Positions 52,808 through 61,864 of a stretch of DNA of 64,000 nucleotides are shown here, piece after piece (position 1 is the first letter of the stretch; the number at the start of each line of letters is the position of its first letter). Position numbers and translations under genes: made by a program. The stretch comes from CAJCJE01 sp963818685 (GTDB lineage: Bacteria; Actinomycetota; Actinomycetes; Mycobacteriales; Pseudonocardiaceae), in NCBI GenBank assembly GCA_963818685.1, contig CAWFTJ010000007.1, positions 186,001-250,000 on the forward strand. The letters are read 5' to 3'. Under the pieces are notes generated by a model. That model saw nothing but the letters and a program-made list of their open reading frames with translations, was not told the origin of the DNA and ran no database searches.

Positions 52808-55800
52808 TCAGCCGATGGCGATGGCGAAGATGTGCATCGCCGTCGTGCCGCTTGCCGCGCCGTCGCTGACATCGGGCAGGGTCAGGTAGCGCACGGTCTT
52901 ACCCTGCTGTAGCGGTATTCCCGCGTAGTACAGGCTCACTTCCTGGCTCTCCTTGCCGCCCGCGTTGTTGAGGTACGGGACAGACGTGAGGACGTCGCCT
53001 CCGGTCGCCGCGTTGGACCACCAGTCCGCGAAGCTGACGGTGTAGGACTGGGTGGTGCCGTCGGTGTAGGTCACCGTCGCTGTCCCGGTCGGGCTGCCGT
53101 AGTCGCCGGCGCCGATCAGGCCGAGGGTGTGGCCCGAGCCGGAGATCGCGATGGTCTGCCCGCCGGCGACCCCGCCGGCCACCACGTTGTCCTGCGTGCC
53201 CGGTTGCGAGTCCGGCCAGGTGAACGTCAGCCCGTCATGGGTGAAGGTGGCACCCGGGGTGAGGCTGGGCGTCGCCGCGGCCAGCGCCTGTGCGGAATAG
53301 CTGGCACCGCCGCCGTCGAAGTCGCCTGGTGCGGTGTTGGTGTCGTCGCTGACGCCGACGTTGTTGAAGGCGGCGGCCAGCGACGGGTACGGCGGATGCG
53401 GCAACAGCAGCGTGGTGGCGGCCACCGAAGTGCCGGGACCGTTGACGGAGGTGAAGCTCGCCGCCGCGGACAGTTCGAACTTGCCTGGCTGGGTCGAGGC
53501 CGGCACGTCCAGCTGCCAGGTGGTGCTGACCGTCTGTCCCGCGGCCACCGTCGAGAAGGTGGACGGTGTGCTGGCACGGACGGTCCAACCGCTTGGACCG
53601 GTCAGAGTCAGGGTCACGTCATGCAGTGGCTGAGCGCCGGCCGGGTTGGGCAGCGTGGTGGTGGCGGTGATCGTGGTGCCCGCCTGTACCTGGGCCGGTG
53701 CGTCGAGGGTGAACGGCTGCCGCACCGAGACCGGGGTCGAGCCGGTGACGCCGTTGACCGTGGCGCTGATCGTCGCGACACCCGGTGCTACCAGCGTGAC
53801 CTTGCCGCTGGGGCTCACCTGGGCCACGCGCGGGTTGCTGCTGCGGTAGCGCACGTTGGCACGCGTCAGGTCCACAAAGGACTCGTCGTTGTTCGTCGCC
53901 TCGACGATGTTGGCCGCCGGCGCGTGCTGGGCGGCCTGCCCGGTGTCGTCGGTGATCCACGGGTTCGTGCCGGTCAGGTCGAAGCTCTGACCGGGCGCGA
54001 ACACCACCTGGTCGGGTTGCACGGTCACGTATCGCGTCCGCTGGGCGATGGCACCGGTGACCCGCACCGTGCTGGTGCCGACGAGGTGGTCGGCGTCGGT
54101 GCCGACGCCGAACTGGTACGGGCCGTCGTACACCACGTCCCGGTTCTTTGTCTCGTCCCACAGCGCGAGGTCGCTGATCCGCACCGGAATGGCCAGGTGC
54201 TGGGTCTGGCCGGGCGCCAGCACGTTCGTCTTCTGGAAGCCGGCAAGCCGCTCCTTCGGCAGTTCAACGCCCGGCACCGAGAACGGCGTCGAAACGTAGA
54301 GTTGGGCCACGGTCGCGCCGGCCGTGCTACCGGTGTTGGTCACGTCCACCCGCACGGTGACCTGCCCGTTGGCGTTGACCCTGCCGGGATCGGTGTGCAC
54401 GTGCGAGTAGCTGAAACCGGTGTAGGAAAGGCCGTAGCCGAACGGATAGGTCGGCGTGCCGGTGAAGTACTGGTAGGTGCGGCCGAGACCGCCGGTCTGG
54501 GACGGGGTGAGGCCGTAGTTCTTCATGTCCGGCAGCTGCGAGTCGTCCGCGTACCAGGTGAAGTCCAGGTGCCCGCTCGGGTTCTGCTTGCCGAACAGCA
54601 CGTCGGCCAGTGCGGTGCCCTGGCTTTCCCCGTTGTACGCACTGAACACGATGGCCGGGAAGTCGCCCTTGACGTTGTCGATGCCCACCGCACCGTCGGA
54701 CTGGACGGCCAGTGCCGTCCTCGGGTTGCCGACCGCGTTGACCTGGCTGATCAGCGAGTCGTAGTTGCCCGGCATGGCGATGGTGGTGCGGTCCTTGCCC
54801 TCGGTGGCCAGATTCGTGTCGGTGCCGACGAACACCACGACCAGGTCGGCCGTTTTGATCGCGGCCAGGGTCTGCGCAGAGCAGTTCGCCGCAGTGGTCG
54901 CGGTGGTGGACGTGCCGCACGCGTCGAAGGTGACGGTGGCGTTCGGGTTGGCGGCCTTCATCGCGGCCGTGATGCCCTGCACCGCGTCCACCTGGAGCGC
55001 CGGTTCGCCGGAGTAGTCGCCGAGGGTGGTCGTGCCGGCCAGGTCACCGACGATCACCACGTTGTTCAGCGTGGCAGGGTCGGCCGGCAGCAGCGGCTTG
55101 CTGGTGCCGGTCACCGTGTCGTTCTTCAACAGCACCAACGAGTTCGCCGCGACCTTCTCGGCCAACGCCTGGTGTGCCGGGCTCTGGATCTGGTCCTTGG
55201 TGATCTTGGTGTAGGCGACCTGGTTCGGCGGGTCGAACTCGCCGGTCTCCATCCGCATGGTGAACAGGTGCACCAGCGCGTTGTCGATCACGCCCTCGGA
55301 CAGCACCCCGGCGTTGATCGCCTCCTCGATGTTGCCAACGGTGTCCTCGGAACCGGTGCAGTTGAGCTGGGTGCCCGCGCGCAGCGCGTACGCCTGCCCA
55401 CCCGCTGCCCCGGAGACCTGCTTGCCGGTGGTGGTGTTCGTCCATTCGGTCGCGCCGTTGACGGTGGACGTCGTCCAGCCCGGCGGCGCCCAGTTGTGGC
55501 TGCCCGGCGCGTAGACATCGCCGACCGCGCCGCAGTCGGACGTGGTGTAGCCGTTGAAGCCGTAGGTCAGCTGGGCCAACTCGTTCGCGGTGTACGTGTC
55601 GGCGGGCGACGGCGTGCCGTTGATCGCGTTGTAGGAGGTCATCAGGCCGGACACGTGCGAGTTCTCGATCAGGTCGCGGAACTGCGCCGTGTAGTAGTCA
55701 CGGAGGTTGGTGTCCGTGGTGTCGGAGGAGTCCGCGTGCCGGTTGTTCTCGACGTCGTTGAGCGCGAAGTGCTTGGCCGTGGCCGCGACCTTGAGATAGG

Positions 55801-56476
55801 GCGTCATCGGCTGGCCGGACTGCGTTTCGCCCTGGTAGCCGTCCACGAACGCGCCGGCCATCCGACCGACCAGGTACGGGTCCTCACCGAACGCCTCGTC
55901 GGTGCGGCCCCACCTGGGATCGCGGTCCAGGTTCACGGTCGGCGCCCAGTAGGTCAGCGAGCCGTAGCCGTTCTTGTCCGGGCCGATGTTGTTCTGCGCG
56001 ACCCCCCACAGCGACTTGTCCAGCATGCCGCGGGCCTCGTCGGAGATCGCGGTGGTCTCCTGGTAGACCAGGCTCGGGTCCCAGGACATGGTGCTGGCCA
56101 GGTTGGTCGGGAAGCTCGTCGCGTGCACCCCGCCGGTGACCGTGCCGGCATTGGTGTTCGCACCGAGCGTGTTGAGCCCGTGCTGGCCCTCGCTCCAGTA
56201 CGTGTACTGCTGCACGCCGAGCCGGGGAATGGCCGGTGCGCTGTTGGTGCGTAGTTGCAGCACCTTCTCGTCGAGCGTCATGCGGGAGACGAGATCGGCG
56301 GCCCGCTCGGCGAAGCTGTGGTGGGTGTCGCGGTAGATCGGCAGCACTGCCGCGCTCGGCTGGGCCGGAGCGGCCGTCGACGTGGCCGGGGCGAGCACCG
56401 CGGCGACCACAGTGGTGACGAGCAACGCGGTTGTCACCAACTGCGCTCGTCTACGGCCGGTGGGGACCAGGGACAT
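52808..56476 (-). CDS. Secreted multidomain GH3 beta-glucosidase/beta-xylosidase
   Basis: A 1222-residue protein. Residues 1-36 are a signal peptide (RRRAQLVTTALLVTTVVAAV, cleavage after TAA). The GH3 N-domain contains WAPTVNLDRDPRWGRTDEAF and AKHFALNDVENNRHAD, with the nucleophile Asp314 in YTTSDCGAVGDVY. The GH3 C-domain follows with LLKNDTVTGTSKPLLP and YPFGYGLSYTGFSY, then an Fn3-like domain, a bacterial Ig-like (Big_2) segment (YRSSNPRVAQVSPSGKVTLV), a NEW3-like domain (SGWTVRASTPSTFS) and a C-terminal carbohydrate-binding-like region. It should remove glucose or xylose from plant polysaccharides outside the cell. It is divergent from the GH51-like gene across a shared GAAACTTTC region. 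Confidence 0.92.
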   Translation of the reverse strand: MSLVPTGRRRAQLVTTALLVTTVVAAVLAPATSTAAPAQPSAAVLPIYRDTHHSFAERAADLVSRMTLDEKVLQLRTNSAPAIPRLGVQQYTYWSEGQHGLNTLGANTNAGTVTGGVHATSFPTNLASTMSWDPSLVYQETTAISDEARGMLDKSLWGVAQNNIGPDKNGYGSLTYWAPTVNLDRDPRWGRTDEAFGEDPYLVGRMAGAFVDGYQGETQSGQPMTPYLKVAATAKHFALNDVENNRHADSSDTTDTNLRDYYTAQFRDLIENSHVSGLMTSYNAINGTPSPADTYTANELAQLTYGFNGYTTSDCGAVGDVYAPGSHNWAPPGWTTSTVNGATEWTNTTTGKQVSGAAGGQAYALRAGTQLNCTGSEDTVGNIEEAINAGVLSEGVIDNALVHLFTMRMETGEFDPPNQVAYTKITKDQIQSPAHQALAEKVAANSLVLLKNDTVTGTSKPLLPADPATLNNVVIVGDLAGTTTLGDYSGEPALQVDAVQGITAAMKAANPNATVTFDACGTSTTATTAANCSAQTLAAIKTADLVVVFVGTDTNLATEGKDRTTIAMPGNYDSLISQVNAVGNPRTALAVQSDGAVGIDNVKGDFPAIVFSAYNGESQGTALADVLFGKQNPSGHLDFTWYADDSQLPDMKNYGLTPSQTGGLGRTYQYFTGTPTYPFGYGLSYTGFSYSHVHTDPGRVNANGQVTVRVDVTNTGSTAGATVAQLYVSTPFSVPGVELPKERLAGFQKTNVLAPGQTQHLAIPVRISDLALWDETKNRDVVYDGPYQFGVGTDADHLVGTSTVRVTGAIAQRTRYVTVQPDQVVFAPGQSFDLTGTNPWITDDTGQAAQHAPAANIVEATNNDESFVDLTRANVRYRSSNPRVAQVSPSGKVTLVAPGVATISATVNGVTGSTPVSVRQPFTLDAPAQVQAGTTITATTTLPNPAGAQPLHDVTLTLTGPSGWTVRASTPSTFSTVAAGQTVSTTWQLDVPASTQPGKFELSAAASFTSVNGPGTSVAATTLLLPHPPYPSLAAAFNNVGVSDDTNTAPGDFDGGGASYSAQALAAATPSLTPGATFTHDGLTFTWPDSQPGTQDNVVAGGVAGGQTIAISGSGHTLGLIGAGDYGSPTGTATVTYTDGTTQSYTVSFADWWSNAATGGDVLTSVPYLNNAGGKESQEVSLYYAGIPLQQGKTVRYLTLPDVSDGAASGTTAMHIFAIAIG

Positions 56477-56834
56477 CGTGACCTCCGTCGCAGGCTACAA
56501 GCGCTGTTTCTGCGCTGATCTCCAACTCGGGAGATGAGCACGACGCATCGCTGGGCGCGCTGATCAGTTCCAGTTCCGTCGAAGACGCTGGCATCGGGCC
56601 ACTCGTGCTGTCAAGAGCGCGAATGTGCGGGCGTACAACCGAATGGCGCGGTGCTTCGTGGTCGAACGACGTGGGGGTGGCGGTGAAACTTTCAGCGGAA
56701 CGCCGGAAACCGGCTGGCCCCGCTGTAACTTTCACCGCGTACATGCCACTGGGGTGCGTTGACGACGCAACCGATTGACTCGTGGCTGTCGCACCCGGAC
56801 TCTTCGGACGGCACACGACCTCCGAGGAGAACAG
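56477..56834. promoter_or_regulatory. Divergent promoter region of GH3 and GH51-like genes with GAAACTTTC operators
   Basis: GAAACTTTC at 56685-56693 and GTAACTTTC at 56725-56733 form the ends of an interrupted inverted repeat (GTGAAA..CAGCGG / CCGCTG..TTTCAC). The same 9-mer, inverted, is at 63280-63288 in front of GH29 and the expansin-like gene. The motif resembles the CGAAA-N-TTTCG operators of LacI-type repressors of actinomycete xylan and arabinan genes. A small hairpin TCTCC/GGAGA lies near 56520. Confidence 0.6.
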
Positions 56835-59012
56835 ATGCGCAGTAGATTTCGGCACGGCCTGACGGCGGCCGCCGTCGCCACGATGTGCACCGTTGCATCC
56901 GCGTTGACCGTCACCGCCGCGACCGCAACCACGCAGACAGCGAACGCGACGGCGGCGACCGCGGCGACGGTGGCGGTGGACGCGACGACGACGTCGGCGA
57001 TCGTGCCCAGCACCGCGATCGGGATCAACGGCTCCGTCTACGACGGCGCGCTGACCGACGCGGCCGTGCCCGGTCTGCTCTCCGCTGCCGGCACCAACCT
57101 CATCCGCTTTCCCGGCGGCACGTCATCGGACTCCTACAACTGGAAAACCAACACCGATGTCCTGTCCGGCCAGACCCAGGCGGTGGACTTCGACCAGTAC
57201 GCCACGTTGCTCTCGCGCACCGGCGCGCAGGGCATGATCACGGTGAACTACGGCACCGGCGACTCGGCGGGCGCGAGCCAGAGCCCGGCCGAGACCGGCG
57301 CGCAGTTCGCCGCGGACTGGGTCCGCTACGCGAACGTCACCAAGCACTACGGGATCAAGTACTGGGAGATCGGCAACGAGATCTACGGCAACGGCACGTA
57401 CGGCGCGAACTGGGAGCCGGACCAGCACTGCGCCAGCGGCACGAACCCGACCAACTGCGGGCCGGCCGTGTACGCGAAGAACGTGGCGGCCTACATCTCG
57501 GCCATGAAGGCCGTCGACCCGAGCATCGTCATCGGTGTCGTGCTGACGGCTCCGGGCAACTGGCCGGACGGCCAGACGTCGGCCGGCAGTCCGCAGGCGT
57601 GGAATCAGACCGTCCTGTCCGCGCTGGGCAACCAGATCGGTTTCGCCGACGTCCACTGGTACCCGCAGAACCCGAGCAGCGTGACGCCGCCCGGCCCGAC
57701 GGACGCCGGGCTGCTGGCCGACCCGGCGAACATCCCGACGATGGTGTCCTCGTTGCGGACGCTGCTGAGCCAGTACACCGGCACCACGACCACGCCGATC
57801 ATGGTCACCGAGACCAACTCGGTGTCGTCCAACCCCGGCAAGCAGACGCTGAGCATCGTCAACGCGCTGTTCCTGCCGCAGGACTACCTGACCTGGCTGG
57901 CCAATGGCGTTCGCAGCGTCGACTGGTGGCAGATCCACAACGGCATCGACACCGGCGGCGACAACGGCTCCGGCCTTGCCGGCACCTTCAACTACGGTGA
58001 CTACGGCGTGCTGTCCGACGCCTCGTGTAGCGGCACGACCTGCGAACCCGCTGCCGACACGCCGTTCCCGGCCTACTACGGACTGAAGCTGCTCGGCGGC
58101 TTCATCCACCCGGGCGATGCGCTGGTCGGCGCGTCCTCGACCGCGTCGCTGCTCCAGTCGTACGCGGTCAAGGGCACCGACGGCAACCTGCGCGTGATGC
58201 TGGTCAACAACGACCCGACCAACAGCTACACGGTGAGCCTGAACTACAACGGTTTCACCCCGGCCGGCACGACGCCGACGGTGGCAACGCTGACCGCACC
58301 CGGCACCGGCATCACCACGGCGGCCAGCGGTAGTGCCAGCAGCCAGACCATCGCCCCGTACACCGCCGAGGTGATCACCCTCCAGCCGGGATCGAAGGTC
58401 ACGCCGCCCACGACGCCGGGCACCCCGACGGCGAGCGCGGTGACGTCCACGTCGGCGACCCTGACCTGGGCCGCGTCCACCAGCTCGGTCGGCATCGCCG
58501 GCTACAGCGTGGTGGAGGTCAACGGCCAGGCGGAGCAGCTGGTGGCCAGCCCGACGACCAACACGGCCACCATCACCGGCCTGACACCGGCCACGGCGTA
58601 CACGTTCGCGGTCTACGCCAACGACACCGCAGGCAACCGCTCAGCCCGCTCCGGCACGGTCACCGTCACCACCAGTTCGGGCAACCAGCCACCCGGTGGT
58701 TGCCGCGTGACCTACACGCCGAACGTCTGGCCCGGCGGCTTCACCGCGAACGTGACGCTGACCAACACCGGGACCAGCGCGTGGTCGACTTGGACGGCCA
58801 CGTTCAGCTTCCCCAGCGGTGAGCACGTCACCAACGCGTGGAACGCAACGGTGACCCAGAACGGCACGGCCGTGACGGCGAACAACGCCAGCTACAACGG
58901 AAACGTGGCCGCTGGTGCGTCCACCACCTTCGGCATGCAGGGCACGTGGAGTGGCAGCAGCGCCGCACCCACCGGGTTCGCGGTGAACGGCAACGCCTGT
59001 ACGACCAACTGA
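56835..59012 (+). CDS. Secreted GH51-like arabinofuranosidase/clan GH-A glycosidase with Fn3 and CBM2
   Basis: The ATG at 56835 follows GAGGAGAAC. The 725-residue protein has a signal peptide (residues 1-30), an Ala/Thr-rich stretch, then a clan GH-A catalytic domain with LIRFPGGTSSDSYNWKT near 85, acid/base Glu182 in WEIGNEIYGNG and nucleophile Glu326 in MVTETNSV. This resembles GH51 alpha-L-arabinofuranosidases and related endoglucanases. An Fn3 domain (TPGTPTASAVTSTSATLTWA) and a C-terminal CBM2 (CRVTYTPNVWPGGFTANVTL) follow; CBM2 binds cellulose or xylan. It is followed by two strong hairpins. Confidence 0.85.
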   Translation: MRSRFRHGLTAAAVATMCTVASALTVTAATATTQTANATAATAATVAVDATTTSAIVPSTAIGINGSVYDGALTDAAVPGLLSAAGTNLIRFPGGTSSDSYNWKTNTDVLSGQTQAVDFDQYATLLSRTGAQGMITVNYGTGDSAGASQSPAETGAQFAADWVRYANVTKHYGIKYWEIGNEIYGNGTYGANWEPDQHCASGTNPTNCGPAVYAKNVAAYISAMKAVDPSIVIGVVLTAPGNWPDGQTSAGSPQAWNQTVLSALGNQIGFADVHWYPQNPSSVTPPGPTDAGLLADPANIPTMVSSLRTLLSQYTGTTTTPIMVTETNSVSSNPGKQTLSIVNALFLPQDYLTWLANGVRSVDWWQIHNGIDTGGDNGSGLAGTFNYGDYGVLSDASCSGTTCEPAADTPFPAYYGLKLLGGFIHPGDALVGASSTASLLQSYAVKGTDGNLRVMLVNNDPTNSYTVSLNYNGFTPAGTTPTVATLTAPGTGITTAASGSASSQTIAPYTAEVITLQPGSKVTPPTTPGTPTASAVTSTSATLTWAASTSSVGIAGYSVVEVNGQAEQLVASPTTNTATITGLTPATAYTFAVYANDTAGNRSARSGTVTVTTSSGNQPPGGCRVTYTPNVWPGGFTANVTLTNTGTSAWSTWTATFSFPSGEHVTNAWNATVTQNGTAVTANNASYNGNVAAGASTTFGMQGTWSGSSAAPTGFAVNGNACTTN

Positions 59013-59016
59013 ATAC

Positions 59017-59068
59017 GGCCGGCGGCGGACCGTCCGGAGCTGGCGCAAGCCCGGGTCCGCCGCCGGCC
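59017..59068 (+). terminator. Terminator hairpin after the GH51-like gene
   Basis: Perfect 13-bp arms GGCCGGCGGCGGA and TCCGCCGCCGGCC enclose a 26-nt loop, starting 5 bp after the stop codon. Confidence 0.75.
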
Positions 59069-59078
59069 CATCTCGCTA

Positions 59079-59114
59079 CCGCACCACCGACCGCACCACG
59101 GGTCGGTGGTGCGG
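59079..59114 (+). terminator. Second hairpin, tandem terminator
   Basis: Perfect 14-bp arms CCGCACCACCGACC and GGTCGGTGGTGCGG enclose an 8-nt loop, 10 bp after the previous hairpin. Together they make a double terminator. Confidence 0.7.
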
Positions 59115-59151
59115 CCGTATTCACGACGATGCCCCTCCTCGTGTTTCGCAA

Positions 59152-59650
59152 TCACGCTGCGGCATCAGCCCAGGGCAGACGGACGGCACGGATTTGTTCG
59201 GGGGCGATGGGATCAGTCGTGATCAACTGTAGAACAGTGCTGCCTGGTTCCTGCCTGGTTCCCGGCGAGGAGGATGCGGACGTGCTGTGATCGGAAGACG
59301 CCGTACCAGAGGCAGCGGTGTTCGTGCACGGTCGCGGTAACCGTAACCGTAACCGTCTGAGCTTGCCAATCCGTTCGCCGCGACGATCGCAGCGTCCTGC
59401 ACAGATGGATTCCGTCGGCGACCACATGGATACGTCGGTCGCCGAGTGCGGCGATCACTCGGATCAGCTCGCGGGCGAGGCGAGCGGACGATCCGGAAAC
59501 GGCAGCTCGACCACCACCACCGCAACCACAAATGTGTTGCCGCGGGCCAGTTTCTCCTGGCGGCGTGCGACTTGGCGGGAGGCTGATCATGACCGAACTG
59601 GACGGTGCGTGATCACTCGACACGCAGACAACGGCGCCGCCCTGTTTCAT
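59152..59650 (-). pseudogene. Decayed DDE transposase fragment (IS701/IS4-like)
   Basis: Transposase-like pieces appear in successive minus-strand frames. LARELIRVIAALGDRRIHVV, then ADG, comes from about 59460 and looks like the aspartate-bearing block of IS701/IS4-type transposases. CLWYGVFRSQHVRILL comes from about 59290. REPGRNQAALFYS and TTDPIAPEQIRAV, in shifted frames, come from 59150-59260. Both ends and several frames are lost, and no terminal inverted repeats or target duplications are seen. This 786-bp gap otherwise holds no gene. The remnant shows past insertion next to the cell-wall-degradation genes. Confidence 0.5.
59336..59356. repeat. Short hexamer tandem repeat (GTAACC)n
   Basis: About three and a half copies of the unit GTAACC (GGTAACCGTAACCGTAACC). 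It lies inside the transposase relic and probably reflects local slippage. Confidence 0.6.
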
Positions 59651-59798
59651 ATTCGCGAATGTCAGTCGGCGGATGAAGCGCCGCCGGGTTGAGCCCCGGC
59701 GAATGCACTCTCATGCTTGACATGCGGGCGTTCGGGTGAGATCAGCGCGGAGCCTGGTGCGGCGCTCGATGTCAGAGGGCGAGGCGTGAGGGCCACGT

Positions 59799-60374
59799 CT
59801 AGGGGGTGGGGTTGTCGTCTGCGGTCTGTGTTCGATGCTCGTCTGGAGCGTCGTCGCCGGGGAGCAGCACTCGGGCGTAGATGCGGCGAGTGCGGCCCGG
59901 TGTGGGCGGGTTGGCCAGGCGGGGTTGGAGTACGCGGGCCAGTTCGCGGCGCAGTTCGGCGAATTCGGCGTCGTCCAGCCACATGGCCGCGAGGCTGTAG
60001 CCGACCTGATCGCGCAGCAGGTTGACGTCGCCTCGCGCCAGGTAGCGGTCGAAGTCGCCGAGCAGGCCGGCGATGTAGGCCATGAAGGCTTGGCGGTGGT
60101 CCTCGACGCTCATCGCCTCGACGTGGTCCAGGCCGAGGCTGGCCGCGCTCATCCGCAGGACGTAGGTGCGCTCGACCGCGCCGCGGATGCGGCGTTCGGC
60201 CACGACGGTGAGGACCCCGCCGGCGACCAGGCGGGTCATGTGGCGGTACAGGGTGGTCGGCGCGATGTCGGACAGTTCGTCACGCAGGTCGCTCGTGGTC
60301 AGGGCTCGGTCGCCGAGGAACGCCCGCACGATCCGCAGGCGGATCGGGTGTAGCAGCAGGTCCGCGGAGGTCAT
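59799..60374 (-). CDS. HTH transcriptional regulator (ArsR-like winged helix)
   Basis: A 191-residue protein from ATG 60374. Residues 1-75 form a winged helix: LLLHPIRLRIVRAFLGDRAL, TTSDLRDELSDIAPTTLYRH and MTRLVAGGVLTVVAERRIRG. The rest is a helical effector or dimerisation domain (EDHRQAFMAYIAGLLGDFDR). It resembles the ArsR/PadR-like helix_turn_helix regulators with a C-terminal domain of unknown ligand. It is divergent from the beta-lactamase-like gene. The short gap between them carries tandem 13-bp direct repeats, which are probably its binding sites. Confidence 0.85.
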   Translation of the reverse strand: MTSADLLLHPIRLRIVRAFLGDRALTTSDLRDELSDIAPTTLYRHMTRLVAGGVLTVVAERRIRGAVERTYVLRMSAASLGLDHVEAMSVEDHRQAFMAYIAGLLGDFDRYLARGDVNLLRDQVGYSLAAMWLDDAEFAELRRELARVLQPRLANPPTPGRTRRIYARVLLPGDDAPDEHRTQTADDNPTP

Positions 60375-60390
60375 CGGGGCAGGCTAGCAG

Positions 60391-60421
60391 AATGCTTCCG
60401 CTTTCGGTAATGTTTCCACTT
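60391..60421. promoter_or_regulatory. Tandem 13-bp direct repeats in the divergent promoter
   Basis: AATGCTTCCGCTT (60391-60403) and AATGTTTCCACTT (60409-60421) match at 11 of 13 positions with an 18-bp period. This is suited to two regulator dimers bound side by side between the HTH gene and the beta-lactamase-like gene. Confidence 0.55.
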
Positions 60422-60465
60422 GTGGATTCAATGGGATGGCGGCTCCAGATCAGACGGAGGAAGCA

Positions 60466-61707
60466 GTGATCAAGCAGACAGAAGAAGCCATGCCGGCGAC
60501 CGCCGCCGAGCAGCTGGACTGGCTGGTGGCCGCCTCGGCCCAGGTTCCGGTCCCGGAAAGGGAGCTCCGAGAGCGCGTAGCCTCAGCATTACTGGACGCC
60601 AGCGGCGGTCCGGCCGGGTTCAACGCCGCTGCGGGCGCGATGGGTTCGCTCGCCATGACCAGGATGGTGGCCGCACAACACGACAAAGCCCAAGCGGTCG
60701 TGCGCGGCCACGGCCGTGACTACCTGCTCACCGTGCGCGTCGACCCGACCGGCAGGGTCAACCACCTGGAATTGACCGCCGAACAGGCCCCAGCCTCCTG
60801 GACCGAACTCGACGACCAACTCGCCGCCTTGCCCGGACGCGTGTCCTTCGCCGCCGCCGAGATCGCCCCGAAGGGAGGGTGCCGTGTCGTGCACGGTCTC
60901 CAGGAGGACACGCTGCGCCCGATCGGATCGGGATTCAAGTTGTACGTGCTGGGCGCGCTCGGGCAGACTCTCGCCGAGGGCCAAGCGTCCTGGGACGAAC
61001 GGCTGGCCATCCGCGAGCACCACAAGAGCCTGCCCGCCGGCGTCCTACAGAACCGCCCGGCCGGTGACAGGCTCCCCCTGACCGAGTACGCCGACCTCAT
61101 GATGTCCATCAGCGACAACACCGCCACCGATCACCTGATCCACCGGCTCGGCCGGGAAACGGTGGCCCACCAGTTGGAGTTGTTCGGTCATCAGCGACCC
61201 GAGGTGAACGAGCCGCTGTTGACCACCAAGGCGTTCTTCCAGCTCAAGTACGTCCCGGCGTACGCACGGCGGTACCTATCGACCCCCGCACACGAGCGAA
61301 CCGCGGTAGTCGAAGAGCTGGAACGCCTTCCCTTGCCCGATACATCACAGCCGTGGACCGAGCCGCGTGACATCGACCGGGTCGAGTGGTTCGCCTCACC
61401 AGTCGACATCTGCCACGCCTACTCCGGTCTGCTGCGCCTCAACCAACCGGAGATCGGCCATGCCCTGTCCCTCAACGACGATGGCCTGAACCTGGACGCC
61501 TCCCGGTTCCCGATCGTGTGGTACAAGCCCGGTAGCGAGCCCGGAGTAGTGACCCTCAACTACCTGGCCCGCACCCCGGACGGCCGTGCGCTGGCCACCA
61601 GCCTGATGGTGTCCGATCCGGACACCGCGCCGGACAAGATGAAGGTGCTCGCCGGTGGCCAGGCCATCATCCGGGGCGCGTTCCACCTCCTGGCTCAGCA
61701 ACAATGA
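60466..61707 (+). CDS. Cytoplasmic class A beta-lactamase-related serine hydrolase
   Basis: The GTG at 60466 is preferred because GGAGG lies five bases upstream; an ATG at 60436 would add ten residues but lacks a ribosome-binding site. The 413-residue protein has the serine-lysine pair Ser155-Gly-Phe-Lys158 in PIGSGFKLYVLG and Ser216-Asp-Asn (SDN) in MMSISDNTATDHL. Lys354-Pro-Gly stands where KTG is expected. Residues 1-120 form an extra N-terminal domain with a DUF3887/Cpx-like feel. There is no signal peptide, which is odd for a true beta-lactamase, so it is more likely an esterase or amidase. It is divergently paired with the HTH regulator. Confidence 0.82.
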   Translation: MIKQTEEAMPATAAEQLDWLVAASAQVPVPERELRERVASALLDASGGPAGFNAAAGAMGSLAMTRMVAAQHDKAQAVVRGHGRDYLLTVRVDPTGRVNHLELTAEQAPASWTELDDQLAALPGRVSFAAAEIAPKGGCRVVHGLQEDTLRPIGSGFKLYVLGALGQTLAEGQASWDERLAIREHHKSLPAGVLQNRPAGDRLPLTEYADLMMSISDNTATDHLIHRLGRETVAHQLELFGHQRPEVNEPLLTTKAFFQLKYVPAYARRYLSTPAHERTAVVEELERLPLPDTSQPWTEPRDIDRVEWFASPVDICHAYSGLLRLNQPEIGHALSLNDDGLNLDASRFPIVWYKPGSEPGVVTLNYLARTPDGRALATSLMVSDPDTAPDKMKVLAGGQAIIRGAFHLLAQQQ

Positions 61708-61803
61708 TCACGCCTGATCCGATAATGGGACAAAAGGGTTGCCTTCGTGAACATCCACAATTGCCGTAGCCGTTGAGTGCGTTCGCCGAACGTCCGCTTC
61801 TGC

Positions 61804-61838
61804 CGAGGCCCCTCCGGATTCGATCCGGAGGGGCCTCG
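61804..61838. terminator. Bidirectional terminator hairpin
   Basis: Perfect 15-bp arms (CGAGGCCCCTCCGGA and its complement) enclose the 5-nt loop TTCGA between the convergent beta-lactamase-like and expansin-like genes. Confidence 0.8.
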
Positions 61839-61864
61839 ACGATGACCGAGCGGGTTGCCGTGGT

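Noticed and set aside
59336..59356. GTAACC repeats as a possible CRISPR or replication-origin iteron
   Set aside because: Only about 21 bp of contiguous hexamers without spacers, DnaA boxes or associated genes.
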